From contig JAEPNO010000012.1 in assembly GCA_017643365.1 (NCBI GenBank), positions 1 to 64,000 of the forward strand: 64,000 bases of DNA. Reading direction: 5' to 3'. The DNA comes from Balneolaceae bacterium. Its GTDB lineage: Bacteria; Bacteroidota; Rhodothermia; Balneolales; Balneolaceae. Made by a program: the position numbers and the translations under genes. Numbering within the stretch: the stretch's first letter is position 1; the number at the start of each line of letters is the position of its first letter. The notes under the pieces were generated by a model. The model was not told the DNA's origin, did not search any database, and was given only the letters and a program-made list of their open reading frames with translations. Positions 45,388-55,725 of the stretch are shown piece after piece.

Positions 45388-46496
45388 TAATTCAATCGGG
45401 ATTTTGCTAGTTCTAAAATTTCGTTTGCGATGGTGCCGGCAGCGTCAGGTTTTGCCAATGCCAGTGCTGCTTTGTTCATTTCTTTTAGGCGTTCCTGGTC
45501 GTTAATTAACTTCGATACCAACTCACTGATTACCATTTTCGCCTCGTCATCTTTCACTAATTCGGAAGCTCCTGCCTCTGCCATGGCTTGTGCGTTTTGC
45601 GTTTGATGGTCTCCCGCTACATTCGGGGATGGAATCAATACACTGGGCATTCCAATCAACATAAATTCGCTGCATGAACTGGCACCGGCACGGCTGATCA
45701 CTAAGTCAGCTGCGGCGTAGGCTTCCGGCATCGAATCGATGAAGGCAGTCAACCTTAAATTTGGATACTTGGCTTCATCCACTTTAGTGGTTAATTCATC
45801 GTAATAACGAGAACCGCACTGCCAGATAATTTGAAGCTCAGATTGATTGTGCAAAGCCTCAAGGTTATTCAAAATTGCTTCGTTGATGGATTTAGCGCCA
45901 CCACTTCCGCCCATCACCAATAAGACTGGTCTGGTATCGTCAAAACCGAATGCTTTTAAGCCTGCTTGTTTGTCTACCGCGGTTAAGGTGCTCCGAGTTG
46001 GATTACCGGTGATCATAGTTTTGGATGCCGGTAAAAATCGATCGGCTTCCTCAAAGGCGGTGAAAATCTTTGTAGCAAATTTCGCCAATAGCCGATTAGT
46101 AACGCCTGGGAAACTATTCTGTTCTTGGATAACCACGGGGATCGACTTCTTTCCTGCAACCCATCCAACCGGACCTGCAACGTATCCACCGCATGAAACC
46201 ACCACATCGGGTTTGAATCTCGAAAGAATGGCGAAACTTTGGGCCAATGCGGTTATCAATTTAACCGGGAAGAGCAGGTTTTTAGCTGTTAATCGGCGAT
46301 GGAATCCACTGATCCAAACATTATCGATATCGTAGCCTGCTTTTGGAACAGCGTGCCATTCCATATGATTTTTGGTTCCCACAAACCGGATTTCGGTTTC
46401 GGGGTTGTTAGTTTTTAATGCATCGGCAATGGCGATAGCGGGATAAACATGTCCGCCTGTGCCACCGGCTGCGATTAAGATTTTCGGATTACGCAT
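45387..46496 (-). CDS. murG: UDP-GlcNAc transferase to lipid I
   Basis: A 369-residue GT-B glycosyltransferase on the cytoplasmic face of the membrane that makes lipid II. Signature segments IAAGGTGGHVYPAIAIA, CGGYVAGPVG and LVISRAGASSCSEFM are in place. It overlaps ftsW by 8 nt and touches murC by 1 nt. Confidence 0.97.
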   Translation of the reverse strand: MRNPKILIAAGGTGGHVYPAIAIADALKTNNPETEIRFVGTKNHMEWHAVPKAGYDIDNVWISGFHRRLTAKNLLFPVKLITALAQSFAILSRFKPDVVVSCGGYVAGPVGWVAGKKSIPVVIQEQNSFPGVTNRLLAKFATKIFTAFEEADRFLPASKTMITGNPTRSTLTAVDKQAGLKAFGFDDTRPVLLVMGGSGGAKSINEAILNNLEALHNQSELQIIWQCGSRYYDELTTKVDEAKYPNLRLTAFIDSMPEAYAAADLVISRAGASSCSEFMLIGMPSVLIPSPNVAGDHQTQNAQAMAEAGASELVKDDEAKMVISELVSKLINDQERLKEMNKAALALAKPDAAGTIANEILELAKSRLN

Positions 46497-47676
46497 AAAA
46501 AGGCCTCCTCTCTTTACTGTGTTTACTGATGTTGAGCAATATGCCCACCATCAAGCCTGCAAAGAGCATGTTTGTTCCACCGTAACTTACAAACGGCATA
46601 GGGAGACCGGTTACCGGGAGTAACCCACTGGCAACACTGGCATTTACAAATCCAAAAAGCACAATGGTTAGGGTACAACCAACTGCCAATAGAGCGCCTA
46701 AAGTATCTTCAGATTTTCGTGCGATAAACACGATGCCTCGAATCAAAATGAGGCTGAAAATTACGATCAAACTCATAGCGCCGAAGAAGCCATATTCCTC
46801 TGCTATGATCGCGAAAATGAAATCGTTGTAAGGAGCGGGGAGGAAATCACGTTGTGTGCTTTTTCCTATTCCAACACCAAATAATTCGCCTTTGGCAATG
46901 GCAATGTGCGCTTGTTGAGCCTGATAGCCACTTCCGGTTAAAAACTCTTCCGTCTCGATATTCTTGATTTGCTCAACATACTGCTCAATTCGATCCTGTC
47001 GATTCGCTGATTGATTGAGCAATAACATCCCACCTAATAAAGCCACAGCTACCATCGATCCCATTTGGATGATGCTAATCCGTCCGATGAACATCATCAC
47101 CAAGCAAATTCCCATTAAAATTCCGGCGGAGCTGAAATCCTCGATGCCGATGAGCCCACAGGTAACCGTTACCCAAACCATAATTGGGATAAATGACTTC
47201 TTGAAATCCTTTACATAATCTTGCTTTTCGCTCAATAACACACTCACATGCAGCAATAGCGCAACCGTTGCCAATGTTGAGGGCTGAAAGCTAAATCCGC
47301 CCACATTCAACCATCTTTTGGCGCCGAATTGTTCGGTTCCGAATATTAGTACAGCTACCAATAACAGAAGGCTGATCATCATCCCGATTCGGGAGAATTT
47401 CGCTAAAGTGTGATAATTAATTTTAGAGACGATCAACATCACAAAGAAAGCGATCGCCAGCTTAACCACATGTCGCGTTACTAGTGCAAAGGCAGAGGTG
47501 TCGTTCGATTCGGCAAAAAATGCGATCGACGAATACACCGCTAGCACGCCAAACATCATCAACATGATAATGGCCATTAACAACACACGATCGCTTCCTT
47601 GTCGGCCTGCATCGATATCCTCAGGGCTGGTGCCTAGTACGTTGTTTAAGTTGTTATGTGGACTGGTGTGGATCAC
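46489..47676 (-). CDS. ftsW: SEDS peptidoglycan polymerase FtsW
   Basis: A 395-residue membrane protein with 10 helices and the SEDS landmarks: WLNVGGFSFQPSTL in the fourth loop, the large periplasmic loop, and the catalytic-site region LPFVSYGGTNML near the end. It polymerises lipid II with FtsI at the septum. Between murD (80 nt gap) and murG (overlap). Confidence 0.95.
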   Translation of the reverse strand: MIHTSPHNNLNNVLGTSPEDIDAGRQGSDRVLLMAIIMLMMFGVLAVYSSIAFFAESNDTSAFALVTRHVVKLAIAFFVMLIVSKINYHTLAKFSRIGMMISLLLLVAVLIFGTEQFGAKRWLNVGGFSFQPSTLATVALLLHVSVLLSEKQDYVKDFKKSFIPIMVWVTVTCGLIGIEDFSSAGILMGICLVMMFIGRISIIQMGSMVAVALLGGMLLLNQSANRQDRIEQYVEQIKNIETEEFLTGSGYQAQQAHIAIAKGELFGVGIGKSTQRDFLPAPYNDFIFAIIAEEYGFFGAMSLIVIFSLILIRGIVFIARKSEDTLGALLAVGCTLTIVLFGFVNASVASGLLPVTGLPMPFVSYGGTNMLFAGLMVGILLNISKHSKERRPFYA

Positions 47677-47755
47677 TCTTTAGTTACAAAGTTTCTCAGT
47701 TACAAAGTGACAAAGTTGGATACTCTGTAACTCTGGTACTTTGAATCTATGTTTC

Positions 47756-49111
47756 TCATAGTTTTGCTACTTCCTCTTTAAATACTTTGCCGCGGTGTTC
47801 GTAATCATCAAACATATCGAAGGAAGAACACGCCGGGCTCAGTAATACTACTTCACCTCGTTTGGCACCTTTTTTGGCAATTCGAACTGCATCCCGCATC
47901 GAATCTGCTTTTTCAAAATTTGGGGCTGTTTTTCCTAGTTGCTCTTCAATCTTATCTTTCGATTCGCCGATTGCGATGATCGTATGCACTTTATCACGAA
48001 TCAAAAATTTGATTTCTTCATAATCGTTGCCCTTGTCGCGGCCGCCTAAAATCAATGTGAGTGGAACGTTGAAACTGTCGAGTGCAAACCACACAGCGTT
48101 AACGTTGGTAGCTTTGCTATCGTTAATGTATTTCACGCCATCAACTATTCGAGCCAACTCTAGGCGATGCTCTACACCGCTAAAGGATTTCAGGCTTTCA
48201 CGAATGGCTTCGTTCTTTATTTCTCCGGCGCGGGCAGCCAACGCGGCTGCTAATCCGTTTTGCAAATTGTGATTGCCGGGTAATCCTAGTTCGTGCACAG
48301 GCATGAGCGATTCCTCGTTGTTATTAAATCTGAAGATGATATGATCGTTATGGACAAAAGCACCCTCCGGGACTTCGTTTTTCGATGAAAAACCCCAGAG
48401 CTTCGGGTGACTTTCTGAATTTTGGAGACGAGCAACATGCCCTTGAATGAGCGGGTCGTCGAAATTGTAGATGAAAAAATGTTTGTCGGTCTGATTTTCC
48501 GTGATTCGGAATTTCGAGGCTGCATACGAGCGCATGTCGTTTGCATACCGATCGAGATGATCGGGCGTAATGTTTAGTAAAACGCTTACATCCGGCGTAA
48601 AAGCGTCGATGTGATCCAGCTGAAAACTCGATACTTCTAAAATGTGTGTGCCCTTTGCTGATACAACCTTCTCAGAAAATGCGTACCCAATGTTTCCGGC
48701 AAGTGAATAATCAATCTTTGCGGTTTCCCACATATGGGCTAGCCAGCTTGTAACCGTGGTTTTGCCGTTACTTCCGGTAATGGCCACAATTTTTTGATCA
48801 GAAAACCAGCTGGCAATTTCAATTTCGGAAAAAACCGGAGTGCTGTTGTTCAAGTGATGCTGAACAATGGAAGCCTCAGTTGGTACGCCAGGACTTAAAA
48901 CCACAAAGTCTGCATTTTGGGCGCGGTTGGTATGCCCGCCTTGCTCAAATTCGATGTGATTTGATGCCAACGTATTTTGATTGGTTTCAGAAATACTTCC
49001 AAAATCAGACACAAAAACCTCAGCACCTTTTTGCTTAAGCAGTAAGGCAGCGGCAACACCACTTCGGGCAGCTCCAATAACGGCGATATGTTTACCGGCT
49101 ACTTCTCTCAT
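47756..49111 (-). CDS. murD: UDP-MurNAc-L-alanine D-glutamate ligase
   Basis: A 451-residue Mur ligase. Rossmann start IAVIGAARSGVAAALLL, ATP loop ITGSNGKTTVTSWLAH, middle HILEVSSFQLD and C-terminal GGRDKGNDY specific to MurD. It overlaps mraY by 4 nt at its start. Confidence 0.97.
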   Translation of the reverse strand: MREVAGKHIAVIGAARSGVAAALLLKQKGAEVFVSDFGSISETNQNTLASNHIEFEQGGHTNRAQNADFVVLSPGVPTEASIVQHHLNNSTPVFSEIEIASWFSDQKIVAITGSNGKTTVTSWLAHMWETAKIDYSLAGNIGYAFSEKVVSAKGTHILEVSSFQLDHIDAFTPDVSVLLNITPDHLDRYANDMRSYAASKFRITENQTDKHFFIYNFDDPLIQGHVARLQNSESHPKLWGFSSKNEVPEGAFVHNDHIIFRFNNNEESLMPVHELGLPGNHNLQNGLAAALAARAGEIKNEAIRESLKSFSGVEHRLELARIVDGVKYINDSKATNVNAVWFALDSFNVPLTLILGGRDKGNDYEEIKFLIRDKVHTIIAIGESKDKIEEQLGKTAPNFEKADSMRDAVRIAKKGAKRGEVVLLSPACSSFDMFDDYEHRGKVFKEEVAKL

Positions 49112-50244
49112 CTGATTTTAAGCGTTAGTAAACTTATCAGGCCAAGTAACACGGTGATGATCCAGAATCGAACCACGATTTTTTGCTCGCTCCAGCCTTT
49201 TTTCTCAAAGTGATGGTGGATAGGTGCCATCAAAAAGACACGCCTTCCTTCGCCGTACTTTCGTTTGGTATATTTGAAATAGGTGGTTTGTACAATCACT
49301 GAAAGTGTTTCGAAAAAGAACACACCACAGATAAATGGAAGGAGTAATTCTTTGTGTAGCATCAATGCTAAAGCACCAAAAGCACCTCCTAAAGCCAACG
49401 AACCGGTATCGCCCATAAACACAGACGCCGGGTTGGTGTTATACCACAAAAATCCCATGCAGGCGCCAACAAGTGCAGCACAGAAAATGGTGAGTTCACC
49501 CGCGCCTGGTAAGTACATGATGTCGAGGAATCCGGAGAAATCGACCCGACCGGAAACGTAGGCAAAAATGGCAAATACAAATCCGCAAATGGCCGAAATA
49601 CCTGACGCAAGACCGTCTAGGCCATCGGTTAAATTGGTTGCGTTACTAACTGCGGTGATAATGAACACCGCAAGTGGTAGGTAAATTACCCAACCCCATT
49701 CTTCACCAAAAAAGGCATAATCAATGTTCAAATCGGCGGCAAACGGAACCGTTGAAAGTGTGTTGAATGCCTCAAAATCCGGGTGGAAGTACAAGACGCT
49801 TCCTAAAATCAAACCAACAGTTACCTGCCCGGCGATTTTAAATCTCCCGGCTAAACCGCTCTTATCTTTTTTCACCACCTTGATGTAATCATCGATAAAG
49901 CCAACCAGCCCGAGTGAAAGCATCACAAAGAAAATCAACCAGCCGTAAATACTGTCCATTCGAATGAAAAGAAGGGTTGGGATAAGCGTGGCAAGTAAAA
50001 TAATTACACCACCCATCGAAGGCGTACCCACTTTTTCGATGTGGTGATCGAGACCAACATCCTCGCGAATTACTTCTTTTAGCTGCATTTTGCTCAGCCA
50101 TTTTATAATCCTGCGCCCAATAAATAAGCTGATGAGCAGCGAAAATACAGCTGCCAGCCCCGTTCGGGTTGAAATAAATGCCATCGCCGTGGCTCCGGGA
50201 AATTCATAGGCTTTTTCTAGCCAGTCAAACAATTCGTAAAGCAT
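49108..50244 (-). CDS. mraY: Phospho-MurNAc-pentapeptide transferase
   Basis: A 378-residue polytopic enzyme that makes lipid I. Conserved cytoplasmic loops: GTPSMGGVIIL, FIDDYIKVVKKDKSGL, NLTDGLDGLA and FMGDTGSLALGG, with the Asp residues that bind Mg and UDP; and the C-terminal HHHFEKKGW. It shares one base with murE (50244) and overlaps murD. Confidence 0.97.
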   Translation of the reverse strand: MLYELFDWLEKAYEFPGATAMAFISTRTGLAAVFSLLISLFIGRRIIKWLSKMQLKEVIREDVGLDHHIEKVGTPSMGGVIILLATLIPTLLFIRMDSIYGWLIFFVMLSLGLVGFIDDYIKVVKKDKSGLAGRFKIAGQVTVGLILGSVLYFHPDFEAFNTLSTVPFAADLNIDYAFFGEEWGWVIYLPLAVFIITAVSNATNLTDGLDGLASGISAICGFVFAIFAYVSGRVDFSGFLDIMYLPGAGELTIFCAALVGACMGFLWYNTNPASVFMGDTGSLALGGAFGALALMLHKELLLPFICGVFFFETLSVIVQTTYFKYTKRKYGEGRRVFLMAPIHHHFEKKGWSEQKIVVRFWIITVLLGLISLLTLKIR

Positions 50245-51704
50245 CAGTGGTCCTCCTTTTTTTGTTGCAGTGCCGCTTCCGCGATTTCATAATCGTTGAA
50301 GGGATGCTTAGTTCCACGGATGTCCTGATAATCTTCGTGCCCTTTACCGGCAATTAGTACGATGTCGTTACTTTTAGCAGATTTGATCGCTTGTTCGATG
50401 GCTTTTTTGCGATCAGATTCTGAATGAACACTATCCGGATGATCGAAACCTTTTAGAATGTCATCGATGATAACGTCCGGGTTTTCGAATCGAGGATTAT
50501 CGCTGGTAACAAATAATTGATCAGCAAATTTAGCTGCCACACGCGCCATTTCGGGTCGTTTAGTAGGATCGCGATCGCCCCCGGCACCAAATACACAAAT
50601 TAACTCAGAATCTTTGCCTTTCAGCTTTTCAAGCGTTGAGAGAACATTTTCGAGCGCATCAGGAGTGTGGGCATAGTCCACAATCACCACAGGAAGATTG
50701 TCACCATCAACTACCACGGTTTCCATGCGTCCATTTGCACCGCTGCAAGTTTGCAATGCTTTGGCTATATCGCTTCCATTTAAACCAAGTTCTTTACAAA
50801 TCAAAAATGCTTCGGCAACATTGTAGGCGTTGAAATCACCCACTAAAGGCGACTTGATATTCACACCATCAACAATTAGGGTTAACCCTTCTGCCGAATT
50901 TTGAAGGATGTGATTATTATCGGTTTTATAGCTGAATTCGATCTTTTTTGCCTTGGTGTCGTTGACCATAAAATGACCACGCACATCATCAATGTTTACT
51001 ATTGCGGTGGATGTGCTCGGTAGATGATCGAACAGTAATTTTTTAGCCTTTGCATATTCATCAACAGTGCTGTGATAATCCAAATGATCGTGCGATAAAT
51101 TGGTAAATGCTGCCACACTAAAATCGAATCCATTTACACGTTCTTGAGCAAGGGCATGCGACGATACTTCCATGATCAGAAATTCCGATCCGGCTTTGGT
51201 CATGGCTTTCATGTCGGATGCAAGTTCAATGGGATCACTTGTGGTTAGAGCACTATCGAGCTCTACGTCTAATATTCGCTTTGAAACCGTTCCAAGTAAC
51301 GATGCCTTTTTCTCAAGCTTGGTTAGCACCTGATACACAAGCGTTGCCACCGTTGTTTTACCGTTGGTTCCGGTAATGCCAACAATGGTCAAATCTTTGG
51401 CTGGATTTCCCGCAAATTCTTGAGCCAATACCCCTAAAATTTTGCGTGTATTTTCAACTTCAATTACACAAACATCTTTAGCATCGGTGTAATATGATTC
51501 TTCACAAATAAGCACATTAGCACCACGGGCAATGGCATCCTCTAAAAACATATGGCCATCTACTTCGGTGCCTCTGATTGCAATAAACACCGAGCCTTTC
51601 GTAACCTGCCGGCTATTTTGATGCACCCCGGTTAGTTCAATATCCAGCTTTTTGTTGGATACATGAAGGGGGTTAATAAGAGCTATGAGTTCTTTAATGT
51701 GCAA
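50244..51704 (-). CDS. murE: UDP-MurNAc-tripeptide ligase, meso-DAP type
   Basis: A 486-residue Mur ligase with ATP loop VGITGTNGKTTVATLVYQ, HAxD-type core EVSSHALAQERV and SDNPRFE in the C-terminal domain. DNPR is the known marker of meso-diaminopimelate addition, so the wall should be A1-gamma type. murF usually follows but the next gene is mraY, overlapping by one base; MurF must be encoded elsewhere. Confidence 0.95.
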   Translation of the reverse strand: MHIKELIALINPLHVSNKKLDIELTGVHQNSRQVTKGSVFIAIRGTEVDGHMFLEDAIARGANVLICEESYYTDAKDVCVIEVENTRKILGVLAQEFAGNPAKDLTIVGITGTNGKTTVATLVYQVLTKLEKKASLLGTVSKRILDVELDSALTTSDPIELASDMKAMTKAGSEFLIMEVSSHALAQERVNGFDFSVAAFTNLSHDHLDYHSTVDEYAKAKKLLFDHLPSTSTAIVNIDDVRGHFMVNDTKAKKIEFSYKTDNNHILQNSAEGLTLIVDGVNIKSPLVGDFNAYNVAEAFLICKELGLNGSDIAKALQTCSGANGRMETVVVDGDNLPVVIVDYAHTPDALENVLSTLEKLKGKDSELICVFGAGGDRDPTKRPEMARVAAKFADQLFVTSDNPRFENPDVIIDDILKGFDHPDSVHSESDRKKAIEQAIKSAKSNDIVLIAGKGHEDYQDIRGTKHPFNDYEIAEAALQQKKEDH

Positions 51705-51705
51705 T

Positions 51706-53871
51706 CTATTTATCCAATTTTGCGATCGTTACCGTTTCCAGCGAACGTGCTTTACCCCGAATGGTAACTTTGCCGCCAATTTTCATAATCTGATCTTGTT
51801 TCGGGAACTGAGTGAATACCGTTCCTGAACCGATTTTTTCAATATCAAAACCTGTGCTTCTGAGTAATGCAATAGCATTGCGCATGCTTAATCCCTTTAC
51901 ATCGGGAATGCGCGCATATCCTTCTTTAACAGAAGTGGTGTCGGATGAAGCAAAACTATTCGCCACAGTTAATTTGAGTTCATTACCAGCCCAAAGGGTG
52001 TCGTTTGGCATCGGTATCTGTTGCTGAACCAAACCCGCACTTCCTGTAATGCTTAATTCCAAATTCATGGTTTCAGCCATTTCTTCTGCTTCATAAACAG
52101 TCAATCCAACCAGATTTGGTGTAATTTGATATTCCGATTGCTCAGCCAATGGCTCTAGTATCATTTGATTGCGAAGATCATCATCTAACCCAGAAATGCG
52201 TTTTGCAACCTGACGAAAAATGGGTGCTGCTGTGTACCCTCCGTATCCAACCGGTTTGGGTTCATCCAACATGATAAAGCACACGTATTTGGGATTGTCG
52301 ACTGGGAAAAATCCTACAAAAGAACCACGATAATTACTGGTATAACGTCCGTTTACTACTTTTTTTGCAGTTCCTGTTTTGCCCGCAATGCGCAAGCCTT
52401 CAACCTGGGCAAGATCTCCGGTACCCGAATCGCTTACAACACTTTCAAAAACCGGTAATAATTTTTGAAGGGTTCGTTTTTTAGCAACACGACGGATTTC
52501 AACGGGTTCATGTTCAGAAATTACATTCCCGTTGTTGTCTTCAATCCGCTCAATGATGTAAGGGCGCATCAGCATGCCATCGTTAGCAAATGCAGCGTAA
52601 GCCTGTGTAACCTGGATGGGAGTGCTTAACAATTCATACCCGTGCGACATCCACGGTAAACTCACCATACTCCAATCGTAGGGTTTTGCCATTCGGCCAC
52701 TTTCTTCCCCGGCAATATCCACATAAGTTGGGGTGCCGAAGCCCAAGTTTCTTGCATATTGATAAAAGCGATCGTTGTCGAGGCGCATGGCTAATTCAGC
52801 CGTTGCAATATTCGACGACTGACGGATTACTTCCGCAAAATCAATATCCCCTAGCGGATCGTGATCTCGCAGAGTAAGTCCATGAATAACTTTTTCGCCA
52901 TCCTCGGGAGTTTTAAAAACTTCATCAAAAGTAACTTTATTCTGTTCTACCGCAGCAATTGCAGTTACTAGTTTGAAGGTAGAACCGGGCTCAACCATAT
53001 CAGAAATAGCGAAATTCCGCCGATTTTCATCTTCGCTACTTCCCGGGAAATTTGGATCAAAGGTTGGATAATTTGCCAAGGCAAGTATGGCACCAGTATT
53101 TGGATCCATAATAATGCCCGTGCCATAATTCGCATTATGTTTTTCAACGCCGGCTTTCAGTTCATCTTCGAGAATTGCCTGGATGTACGCATCCACCGTA
53201 GTATGGAGCGAATAACCATCGGTGGGGAGTTTTTTGGGAGCTCCCACATATTCGAACACGCGATTAAATGGATCTTTGCGAACTTGTTGTACACCGTCTT
53301 CGCCATTTAGCTCGTCATTATAGAACGCTTCGATCCCGGTTCGCCCGTTCATTGAATGGTTCACAAACCCGATAGAATGTGCTGCAAGCGAACCAAACGT
53401 GTACTTACGGCGGAAGTTCTCTTCAATAATCACGCCTTTAATTCCTAACAGATCAATTTCATCTTTCTGAATTCCGGTAAGATTTTTAGCCAACACCACA
53501 TAACGAGATCTGCTAGGCGCATCTGAAATTTTTTGGCGGTATTCACTTGCCGGTTGATTGGTAACCTCACCAAGTTTGGTAATTAGTTGATTAATCTGGT
53601 CTCTGGTCAATCCTTTGATTTTCGGATCTAACGCGATCTGATAATCCGCTACATTGGTTGCTAGTAACGTGCCGTTTTTATCGTAAATGTTACCACGTTG
53701 TGCAGGAATAGGGATTTCATCGATGGCCTGCTTGGTCCAAAGCGTGCGTAGTCCTTCACCTTCCACATAATTAATGCGGATAAGCTGAAATGCCAACGCG
53801 CAGGGGATCAGAAACAGAAATCCCAGCACGACAAACATTCTACTTAATATGGAGGTACGGTGTTCGGTCAT
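51706..53871 (-). CDS. ftsI: Septal penicillin-binding protein FtsI with two PASTA domains
   Basis: A 721-residue class B PBP. Short cytoplasmic tail, one membrane helix (MFVVLGFLFLIPCALAFQLI), dimer domain, then transpeptidase boxes EPGSTFK (SxxK), QSSNIAT (SxN) and AGKTGTA (KTG). The C-terminus has two PASTA repeats (from about 600: TPNLVGLTVYEAEEM and IPDVKGLSMRNAIAL), as in SpoVD and PBP2x, not in E. coli FtsI. It overlaps ftsL by 4 nt. Works with FtsW for septal peptidoglycan. Confidence 0.95.
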   Translation of the reverse strand: MTEHRTSILSRMFVVLGFLFLIPCALAFQLIRINYVEGEGLRTLWTKQAIDEIPIPAQRGNIYDKNGTLLATNVADYQIALDPKIKGLTRDQINQLITKLGEVTNQPASEYRQKISDAPSRSRYVVLAKNLTGIQKDEIDLLGIKGVIIEENFRRKYTFGSLAAHSIGFVNHSMNGRTGIEAFYNDELNGEDGVQQVRKDPFNRVFEYVGAPKKLPTDGYSLHTTVDAYIQAILEDELKAGVEKHNANYGTGIIMDPNTGAILALANYPTFDPNFPGSSEDENRRNFAISDMVEPGSTFKLVTAIAAVEQNKVTFDEVFKTPEDGEKVIHGLTLRDHDPLGDIDFAEVIRQSSNIATAELAMRLDNDRFYQYARNLGFGTPTYVDIAGEESGRMAKPYDWSMVSLPWMSHGYELLSTPIQVTQAYAAFANDGMLMRPYIIERIEDNNGNVISEHEPVEIRRVAKKRTLQKLLPVFESVVSDSGTGDLAQVEGLRIAGKTGTAKKVVNGRYTSNYRGSFVGFFPVDNPKYVCFIMLDEPKPVGYGGYTAAPIFRQVAKRISGLDDDLRNQMILEPLAEQSEYQITPNLVGLTVYEAEEMAETMNLELSITGSAGLVQQQIPMPNDTLWAGNELKLTVANSFASSDTTSVKEGYARIPDVKGLSMRNAIALLRSTGFDIEKIGSGTVFTQFPKQDQIMKIGGKVTIRGKARSLETVTIAKLDK

Positions 53872-54281
53872 TCTTCCACCTCGATAATATATTCGGCGGG
53901 ACCACCATTGATAAATCCTGCAGCCTGAGCTTTATCATAGATTTCAGCCGGGCCAACCATGCGATCGTATTGCAACTTCAGCTCGTCGTGGGTTTGGCGG
54001 GCTTTGTTGTATTCGTTTTCAAGAGCCTGAACTTCTTCGAGCAAGCTTTGAGTGGCGAACACATGCGTTAAATACGCAAAGCCAAACGCCCCAATAATCA
54101 GCGACCATAGAATTACTACGCCCGGTTTAATTTTGGGGATGCCAGTTTTGGAGGAATCGGTTGCTCTTTTAGCATTCGATTGCTTTTTAGCGGAGGCAGA
54201 AGAGGTTGATATGTCAGGTTTAGAGACTTTTCGGAGATTGGGCTGCACTTCGCGACGCTTAAGTGGGGATTGCACCATCAT
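53868..54281 (-). CDS. ftsL: FtsL-like divisome protein
   Basis: A 137-residue bitopic protein: basic N-terminal 50 residues, one helix (VVILWSLIIGAFGFAYLTHVFA), then a leucine-rich coiled coil (SLLEEVQALENEYNKARQTHDELKLQYDRM). Length, topology and position between rsmH and ftsI are those of FtsL, which bridges FtsQ/FtsB to FtsW-FtsI; sequence conservation is low as is usual for FtsL. It overlaps both neighbours by 4 nt. Confidence 0.85.
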   Translation of the reverse strand: MMVQSPLKRREVQPNLRKVSKPDISTSSASAKKQSNAKRATDSSKTGIPKIKPGVVILWSLIIGAFGFAYLTHVFATQSLLEEVQALENEYNKARQTHDELKLQYDRMVGPAEIYDKAQAAGFINGGPAEYIIEVEE

Positions 54282-55204
54282 GAGCCACCTCCGTTTATTT
54301 TTTCAGCAATTCGGAGTTTAGCGCTCCGGGCTGCGGGGTTTTGGGCAACTTCTTGATCAGATGGGATGATCACCTGTTTATTAATCAGGCGAAATGGGGA
54401 CAAATTGTTGCCGTAAAAATCTTTCTCGACCTTTCCTTCAAAATTTCCTGCTTTTAAAAATCTCTTTACTAAGCGGTCTTCCAGTGAATGGTACGACATC
54501 ACTACCAATCGGCCGCCTTCTTGCAATACTTCCAACGATTGCGCTAATACGTCTTTTAAAACTTCCAACTCTTGATTTACTTCTATTCTGATCGCCTGAA
54601 ATACTCTTGCAAGCGACTTTACTTCAAATTTGGGGTTTACTACTTCGGTGATGGCTTTTCTTAAATCACGGGTAGTTTCAACCGGGCGATGGTCGATGAT
54701 AGAACGAGCAATTCTACGGCTCGCTTTTTCTTCGCCATAATGAAAAATAATATCCCGAAGTTGCTCATACTCGTAGTTATTAACTACTTCGTAGGCAGTA
54801 AGTCCGGTCATGTTTCCCATTCTCATATCTAATGGGCCATCTTCCTGAAAGCTGAATCCGCGATCGCCGGCTTTAATCTGATGGGTTGAAACGCCAAGAT
54901 CTAAAAGGATTCCGGCTACCTGGCCATGATACTGGGGAGGTAGAAGTGTAGTCAGGTATCCGAAATTTCCTTTTAATATGTTAAAACGGTTGTCTTCGCC
55001 GATGTAAGCTGTAGCAGCAGCAATGGCTTCATCATCCTGATCGACAGAAAAAAGAGTTCCATTGGCAGATAATTGGTCAAGAATAGCTTTAGAATGACCG
55101 CCACCGCCTAGGGTGCCATCGATATAAATGCCGTCGGGTTGGGTAATTAATCCATCGAGGCATTCGCGAAGCATAACAGGTATGTGCTGGTGATATGTGG
55201 CCAT
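54278..55204 (-). CDS. rsmH: 16S rRNA (cytosine1402-N4)-methyltransferase
   Basis: A 308-residue SAM-dependent enzyme that methylates C1402 of 16S rRNA. Start chosen at 55204 (MATYHQHIPVML), four codons inside the frame, because HIPVML is the usual beginning. Motifs: YIDGTLGGGGHSKAIL (SAM site), LLDLGVSTHQI and FQEDGPLDMRM. It starts 1 nt after the mraZ stop, as normal in dcw clusters. Confidence 0.97.
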   Translation of the reverse strand: MATYHQHIPVMLRECLDGLITQPDGIYIDGTLGGGGHSKAILDQLSANGTLFSVDQDDEAIAAATAYIGEDNRFNILKGNFGYLTTLLPPQYHGQVAGILLDLGVSTHQIKAGDRGFSFQEDGPLDMRMGNMTGLTAYEVVNNYEYEQLRDIIFHYGEEKASRRIARSIIDHRPVETTRDLRKAITEVVNPKFEVKSLARVFQAIRIEVNQELEVLKDVLAQSLEVLQEGGRLVVMSYHSLEDRLVKRFLKAGNFEGKVEKDFYGNNLSPFRLINKQVIIPSDQEVAQNPAARSAKLRIAEKINGGGS

Positions 55205-55205
55205 A

Positions 55206-55673
55206 TTAATCAGCATCGGAAGTGTTTCCGCCTCCCATCACCTGTTCAAATATCTCTTCAAATGCATCTGCATCAAGGCTTTCGTCGGCTTTTTGCAGAT
55301 TCTCTGGGGACCAAATCTCGATGTACTGTCCCATACCTATAAATACAGCTTTAGAACTGATTCCGGCAAAGGCGCAATGATCGCTGGGGATTGCGATACG
55401 GTTTTGCTTATCGAGAGCGGTGTCTTCGGCAAAGCGAAGAAAGTTACGTTTAGCAATACGGCCAGCACGGGTAAAATTGTTGGCCTTGTTGAGGGCTGCT
55501 TCCACGTTCAGCCACTCATTTTCGGGGTATAAATATAGGCAGGATTCGATTCCGCGTACCACTACAAAGCGATCCTGTGCGTCAGGATTTACCAGTTTGC
55601 GCAGTTTCGCCGGGAAGGATATACGTCCTTTATCGTCGATGCTGTGCTCGTATTGGCCTTTAAAACTATGCAC
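55206..55673 (-). CDS. mraZ: Transcriptional regulator MraZ
   Basis: A 155-residue AbrB-like DNA-binding protein with two SpoVT-AbrB halves: GQYEHSIDDKGRISFPAKLR in the first and ALDKQNRIAIPSDHCAFAGI in the second. MraZ forms rings and binds tandem repeats upstream of its own gene; three such repeats are seen at 55726-55751. First gene of the cluster, so it likely represses the whole operon. Confidence 0.97.
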   Translation of the reverse strand: MHSFKGQYEHSIDDKGRISFPAKLRKLVNPDAQDRFVVVRGIESCLYLYPENEWLNVEAALNKANNFTRAGRIAKRNFLRFAEDTALDKQNRIAIPSDHCAFAGISSKAVFIGMGQYIEIWSPENLQKADESLDADAFEEIFEQVMGGGNTSDAD

Positions 55674-55725
55674 GATACCCGCGGAATGGATGATTTGATT
55701 GCTAAATGATCTGTAAGAGAAAAGT